The notes below the pieces were generated by a model. That model was not told where the DNA came from and did not search any database. It saw only the letters and a program-made list of their open reading frames with translations. A stretch of DNA of 64,000 nucleotides, from positions 5,663,001 to 5,727,000 of the forward strand of contig OY720644.1 of assembly GCA_963169105.1 (NCBI GenBank), given 5' to 3'. The translations under genes were made by a program, and so were the position numbers. This DNA comes from Ceriagrion tenellum. Taxonomy: Eukaryota > Arthropoda > Insecta > Odonata > Coenagrionidae. Below, one piece after another: positions 59,850-64,000 of the stretch. Numbering within the stretch: the first letter of the stretch is position 1; each line of letters begins with the position of its first letter.

Positions 59850-60412
59850 GCAAAGACTTACGGAAGAGAATAGCGCTAGCTTAGGAGGCGTTTAGTAATA
59901 GAAAAGAATTGATGACGGGGACAATAGGTAAGGACGTGAAGAAGAGGCTGGTGAAGAGCTTGATATGGAGCGTAGCGTTGTATGGGGCAGAAACGTGGAC
60001 CCTGAGAAAGGAGGACTAGAATAGGCTGCAGGCATTTGAGATGTGGGTGTGGAGAAGGATGGAGAAGGTGGACGGAAAGGAAGACCAACGAGGAAGTGAT
60101 TAGAATGGTGGGCGAGGAAAGGAAACTTCTGAATGAAATCCGGGATAAACAGGGTAGATGGCTGAAGGATGTAACAAAGGGTGATGGGTTGCTGAAGAGT
60201 GTGATAGAGGGAAGGATGTTGGACAGGAGAGGTAGGGGAAGGAAGAGAATAGGTTTCATGGACGGGATGAAGAAGGGTAGATCTTATGCAGTGGCGAAAA
60301 AGGATATGTTAGAGGGAGATAGGCCCCTGGATGTGTAAAAGACCGGGAGGAGATTCTCTGAAATTCAACAAAACCTACCTTTACCGGTAGAATACATTAT
60401 ACATATATTCTC
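59850..60412 (+). pseudogene. RTE-like non-LTR retrotransposon, 3' fragment (copy 6)
   Basis: Same subfamily as copy 1. Plus translation gives LRKRIALA, a stop, EAFSNRKELMTGTIGKDVKK, RLVKSLIWSVALYGAETWTL, LQAFEMWVWRRMEKV, a frameshift near 60068, then RWTERKTNEEVIRMVGEERK, LLNEIRDKQGRWLKD and RGRGRKRIGFMDGMKKGRS, with a stop at 60338. The 3' UTR ends ACCGGTAGAATACATTATAC, closely matching copy 1. The frameshift and stops make it inactive. Confidence 0.85.
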
Positions 60413-61478
60413 ATCCTTGCGTGCAAATTGGTCTACCCCTCGAAATTGTGAAAACTTAAATATCTAAATAACGATAAAATACCGATAAATAGATCAAAAC
60501 GGTGTATTTTTGCCAAGCCCTACCGACCAATAGCATTGTTGATGCGGAGTATCATAAGCAAACCTAGGAAATAAAAGCCCATCGTCGGATCAACAGAGAT
60601 GAAGATCAGAGATGATGATTCGGGGAAGCGCATCCTGAGCGATGTAAAATGAATTTATGTCGCGAGGACGGAGACGTGGAATGTGACGTTGAATGAATGA
60701 TAACTATTAATGAAATTGGGCAGCAGTTTTATGTCATCCAATATTTTAATAAAGATGACTCGGAATCGCAATGCCTACAACTTAAATAAGAACAATATTT
60801 AATAATATTGCGGTATGAAACCATTGAAATTTCAACTAAAAGTTTCATCGAGCACAGGGATAAAGGCCCAGCATGAATTTTCAATGACGGTCTGACATCG
60901 AAAATACACAACTATATACCGAATTTGAGTAGCTTTATAAAGATGAGTTATTATGAAAAAATACATTCCATCATTACTAACATAAAGTTCAATTAAAATA
61001 GAGCCCCGTCATGCAGGATAGAGTTTGTACTAAAATTTTATATAAAACTCCTTTCACGCGTTTACTGAGTGAAAAAGTATGTTATCGCGTTGTTTTCGCG
61101 AGTGAAAATCGACATTTTCCAGAAAGAAATCGTCTCTGAAGCCATTTTTTATGATGGCTTCCTAAATTAAAAACGTGTCAGGCAAATTGAGTTTGCGTGA
61201 AATACACTTAAATTGCACGTCCTACACATCAACAGTACAGAATAATTTTTGAGCTAACATCCCTTGGAAACCACCATCAAAGTTGAAATTAAGGGTCAAA
61301 TCTTGAAACGTACAATCCAATTACGGTAAAAACATAAACAGTATACTAAGGTACTATGGATTCCTTGCTTTTGGCTCCACACAAGTATCACCGATTCTAA
61401 TGAAAAGATGGTGTGGTTAAAATTTGTATTACAAATTATTTTTCTATTAATCCATACTAAAGCTAAGAAGATTTGAAC
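60413..61478. other. No gene recognised
   Basis: AT-rich; nothing supported. Confidence 0.3.
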
Positions 61479-62042
61479 TTAAGGTAGTCCGAGCGAGATA
61501 GTTCCCTAGTCATAATAGAGACCATATTCGAATTATACTTTTTAATTTCACCAGCTGTAGGACACATCAATTAAATATTGCATTATTAATGGTGCAATTA
61601 TATAGTTTTATATGATGGAAATTGTAAGTAATTAAATGAAAATATCTAAATAAGTCTTTCACTTGACTTATTTCTTTCGCACGGTGCGTTTCAAAATCCT
61701 CCAAAACGGAAGATTTTTTTAGACCTACACAAGAACCTACTGCGGTGACAATATGATTCATTTTCATAAATAGGTGAGAAAACACACAAACTACACGCTG
61801 TTAGTTTTTTTACGACATCTACGTGTTTGAAATCCCTCATTTTGTAAAAATGTCTCTCTGGAGTGTATGCATGTACCGTTTCCCATGTAAAAGGGCTGGT
61901 AGTTTTTGGCAAATACCTCCGAAATTAATATGTTAAGGGGTAGAATTTTTGGTGTCATTGGATAGGTGAGATATATTTCTTTAAAATGAAATCAAGTTCA
62001 TTGATTTCTAAGAAAAATCATATTTCGCTCAAACGGCCTTAA
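61479..62042 (-). mobile_element. MITE-A copy 9
   Basis: Full-length minus-strand copy. The plus-strand start is TTAAGGTAGTCCGAGCGAGA and the end is TTTCGCTCAAACGGCCTTAA, with TTAA at both edges. Close to copy 5 in sequence. Small frames across it are chance. Confidence 0.88.
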
Positions 62043-62347
62043 GAGAAAAATACTATGAGACAAACACCGCATCGTTTATTTCTATTGGTATAGTAACATA
62101 TGATGGTTTTAAAATCTCTGGTCGAATATTTCCTTGCTACGGAAACAGAAGTGAATACATTCTCTCTATGATAACACTCACGTCAGTTAACTGACAGTGA
62201 TGTAATTACAAAACCCGAGCAATCAATTAACCTACAAGAACCTCAATATTGGAAATATAGAATCGGATATGTCAGAGCAGAAGGGCAAATGGAATACTGA
62301 ATCCCTTACTATGGAGTAGCAACATACTAAATAGAACAAAAAACAAA
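62043..62347. other. No gene recognised
   Basis: AT-rich, followed by a short (TA)n at 62348-62369. Confidence 0.3.
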
Positions 62348-62369
62348 TATATATATATATATATATATA

Positions 62370-62760
62370 AAGCAATAGTAGAAAGTATAATGCTTTATGG
62401 AGCCGAAACACTGGACTACAAATGAAAGAGACAAAAGTAAACTACGAGCCACTGAAATGGACTTTTGGCGGAGGTCGGCTAGAAAATCAAGAATAGAAAG
62501 AGTTTGAAATGAGCAGATGAGAGAAATCACGGAGGTAGAGAATGATGTAGCGGAGACTATTGAAGACAGAAGATTACGATGGTATGGACACGCCCAAAGA
62601 AAGAGGGGGATGAAAGAATACCGAAAGCTGCGATCTAAAATGGGTTCCGGGAGGCAGAAGGAGAAGAGGAAGAAGTCATGGTGGGATGGAGTGAGGGAGA
62701 AATGTATCCATAAGGGGTTGGATATATAAGGAAGATGCATTTGATAGGGAAAGGGTGGAG
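62370..62760 (+). pseudogene. RTE-like non-LTR retrotransposon, 3' fragment (copy 7)
   Basis: Begins right after a (TA)n. Translation gives KAIVESIMLYGAET, then after a shift TTNERDKSKLRATEMDFWRR, SARKSRIERV, a stop, MREITEVENDVAETIEDRRL, RWYGHAQRKRGMKEYRKLRS and a basic tail KEKRKKSWWDGVREKC. The order LYGAETW, L.A.EM.F.RR, IEDRRLRWYGHVQR is typical of the RTE/Jockey-type C-terminus. It differs from the other RTE-like copies and is a separate family. Confidence 0.78.
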
Positions 62761-63744
62761 AGAGAGAGAGTGGGGATTGGGTGATGGACCTGATGAGTGG
62801 AAACCCTACTATTTATGGAAAGATAAATGTGTGTTGGGTTTGGGGAGGGAAACTGCTGTAAAGTGGAATATCCCTAATAAAAAAAACCTACGTTTATCCA
62901 CCATTTCTATTTCCTCTTTTTCATCTCTCTTAATTTCAACTATCGTTTCGATTTCATAGCACCTCTATCAGATTCCACGAACAGTACTCCGACACGAGTC
63001 TTGTGAAGTCGTTGCAATGCAAGTGACGCCGGATGTTGGTCCTTTGAATGCCCCGCCGAGTGACCCCGAGACAAAACTTAGAAACATTTGACGATCTAAG
63101 GCCAGCGACTTGCACTATCTCGCCTCGGAAGGCACTCACGCATGTTAGGAAGGCTAGAGCGGTGCTGGAGTCGAGGAATTGGGAGCTGAGAATCGGCGGA
63201 TCGCAGAGGCGAACGCCAAGTGCAAGTGCCTGCAAGACTCAAAATTGTATTGTGGGAAGACTTTTTTACAAGTGCGGGTGAGCGACAAGGAAGCCGATTG
63301 GAGCGCGCGCCCATTAGAGTTTCCAGGGATGAAGAAATATTTTCTTTGACGAGAGAGAAATGTTAAAAACTTCACAGTAGTGCTTTAGTTTTTTCCTATA
63401 GATTTTCAATTGTTTTTGAACACACAAAAGCTGACAAGACAGTAATTATATTAAATCACTTTCTGTTCCTCATTTATAGACACGGTGCCCATACCTTCAA
63501 CAGGTACCTGTTTTTGATAGGACGTCAACGGCTCTTCGAATATCACTAATAGATACTTATTCGGTTCTGGAAAAGAGCAGTTTATAGGTAGCAAAGAATT
63601 TTAAGCTTCACAAGGGTGAAAATATAAAAGTTTTGGGATGTATAAAAGAGAGCAATGATACGAAATCATAATTGCTTCAAAATGAAGTTCTGATGAAGGC
63701 TTCCGCGGGGCTTAGATAGAGGTTGATTCCTTTTTTCGGGTTTT
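62761..63744. other. No gene recognised
   Basis: Contains overlapping frames at 62954-63375 on both strands, mixed composition, no domains. Confidence 0.3.
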
Positions 63745-64000
63745 CCGCCGCGTTGGTTCATGTTGATGTTGAGGACAATATTTCGCCGGCTGTCCTGCTG
63801 GCTTCCTCAGGTCCATGTAACTGACTGCTGGCTTCCTGCTGGCTTCTGGCTTCCTCTTCTTCTTCCTCTTCTGGCTTCCTCTTCCTGGTTTCCCATGTAG
63901 CTGACTGCTGGCTTCCTCTGGTCCATGTCACATGGACCTGAGCAAGCCAGCAGGACTGCCGGCGAAATATTGTCCTCAACATCAACATGAACCAAGGCGG
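63745..64000. repeat. Inverted repeat with hammerhead-like arms (cut by window end)
   Basis: The left arm (63745-63817) is the reverse complement of the right arm (63931-64000) with few differences. The minus strand of the left arm reads CTGAGGA (63810-63804), a stem region AGCCAGC...GCCGGC, GAAA (63784-63781) and TATTGTC. The right arm on the plus strand has CTGAGCA (63938-63944) and GAAA (63964-63967). The spacer (63818-63930) is made of reiterated TGGCTTCCTCTT units derived from the stem region. Read outward the arms have the same orientation as P1 and P2. Stem I pairing is poor, so activity is doubtful. Confidence 0.75.

Noticed and set aside
61567..61912. Minus-strand frames of 72-73 codons
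   Set aside because: They lie inside MITE-A copy 9 and recur only as parts of a noncoding repeat.
63690..63720. CTGATGA at about 63692 as another hammerhead
   Set aside because: The following stem region is not closed by GAAA (AGATAG instead) and no stem I partner is present.
1..64000. CRISPR arrays, operons, bacterial promoters or terminators
   Set aside because: No regularly spaced direct repeats with unique spacers and no prokaryotic gene organisation; the sequence is clearly eukaryotic repeat-rich DNA.

Overview
This window looks like intergenic or intronic DNA from a large, AT-rich animal genome, most likely an arthropod and probably an insect. The evidence is the near absence of long open frames, the many decayed non-LTR retrotransposon pieces, abundant short inverted-repeat elements (MITEs), (TA)n arrays, and a Penelope-like element (PLE) with a GIY-YIG endonuclease. 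I found no convincing intact host gene, no tRNA or rRNA gene and no prokaryotic architecture. The species cannot be named from sequence alone. One short broken frame (38348-38807, minus) resembles a chromosomal coding segment.

Layout. 1-1392 begins with a GC- and CpG-rich stretch. 1393-1583 is an old palindrome carrying a complete-looking hammerhead ribozyme core (1491-1532). 6.6-12.4 kb holds two RTE-like LINE tails, a third LINE tail, and a 240-bp TTAA-flanked foldback element built around four copies of a CRE-like palindrome (8922-9161). From 12.6 to 62 kb a single MITE family (called MITE-A here; ends GGTAGTYYGAGCGA, flanked by TTAA) recurs about nine times on both strands. 18.3-34.4 kb is a patchwork of LINE tails, MITE-A copies and polypurine tracts, including a LINE inserted inside a MITE-A copy. 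34.67-35.37 kb is a remarkable array, (TA)n - perfect palindrome - (TA)n - near-perfect palindrome - (TA)n. 35.87-36.08 kb is a Tc1/mariner-like MITE, 38.77-39.37 kb a tandem duplication, and 39.72-40.82 kb a TIR element dense in GAACGC motifs. 41.9-44.15 kb is the most informative locus: a PLE with an intact GIY-YIG endonuclease, its 3' end on a (TA)n array and its truncated 5' side fused in frame to a LINE fragment. 44.93-45.42 kb is a hAT-like MITE with a perfect 8-bp target duplication. The remainder is AT-rich DNA with scattered LINE tails, MITE-A copies and, at 63.75-64 kb, another palindrome with hammerhead-like arms.

How the parts relate. The strongest theme is a PLE/hammerhead system. 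The terminal about 145 bp of the PLE (41900-42044) reads identical to the left arm of the 34.8-kb palindrome, and each has its 3' end abutting (TA)n. Four palindromes in the window (1.4, 34.9, 35.2, 63.9 kb) are pairs of hammerhead-like terminal units in inverted orientation. A single unpaired hammerhead-like unit lies at 18.34-18.39 kb. This suggests a PLE lineage recently active in this genome that targets (TA)n and leaves inverted head-to-head footprints. All assignments come from reading motifs by eye; no database or folding program was used.
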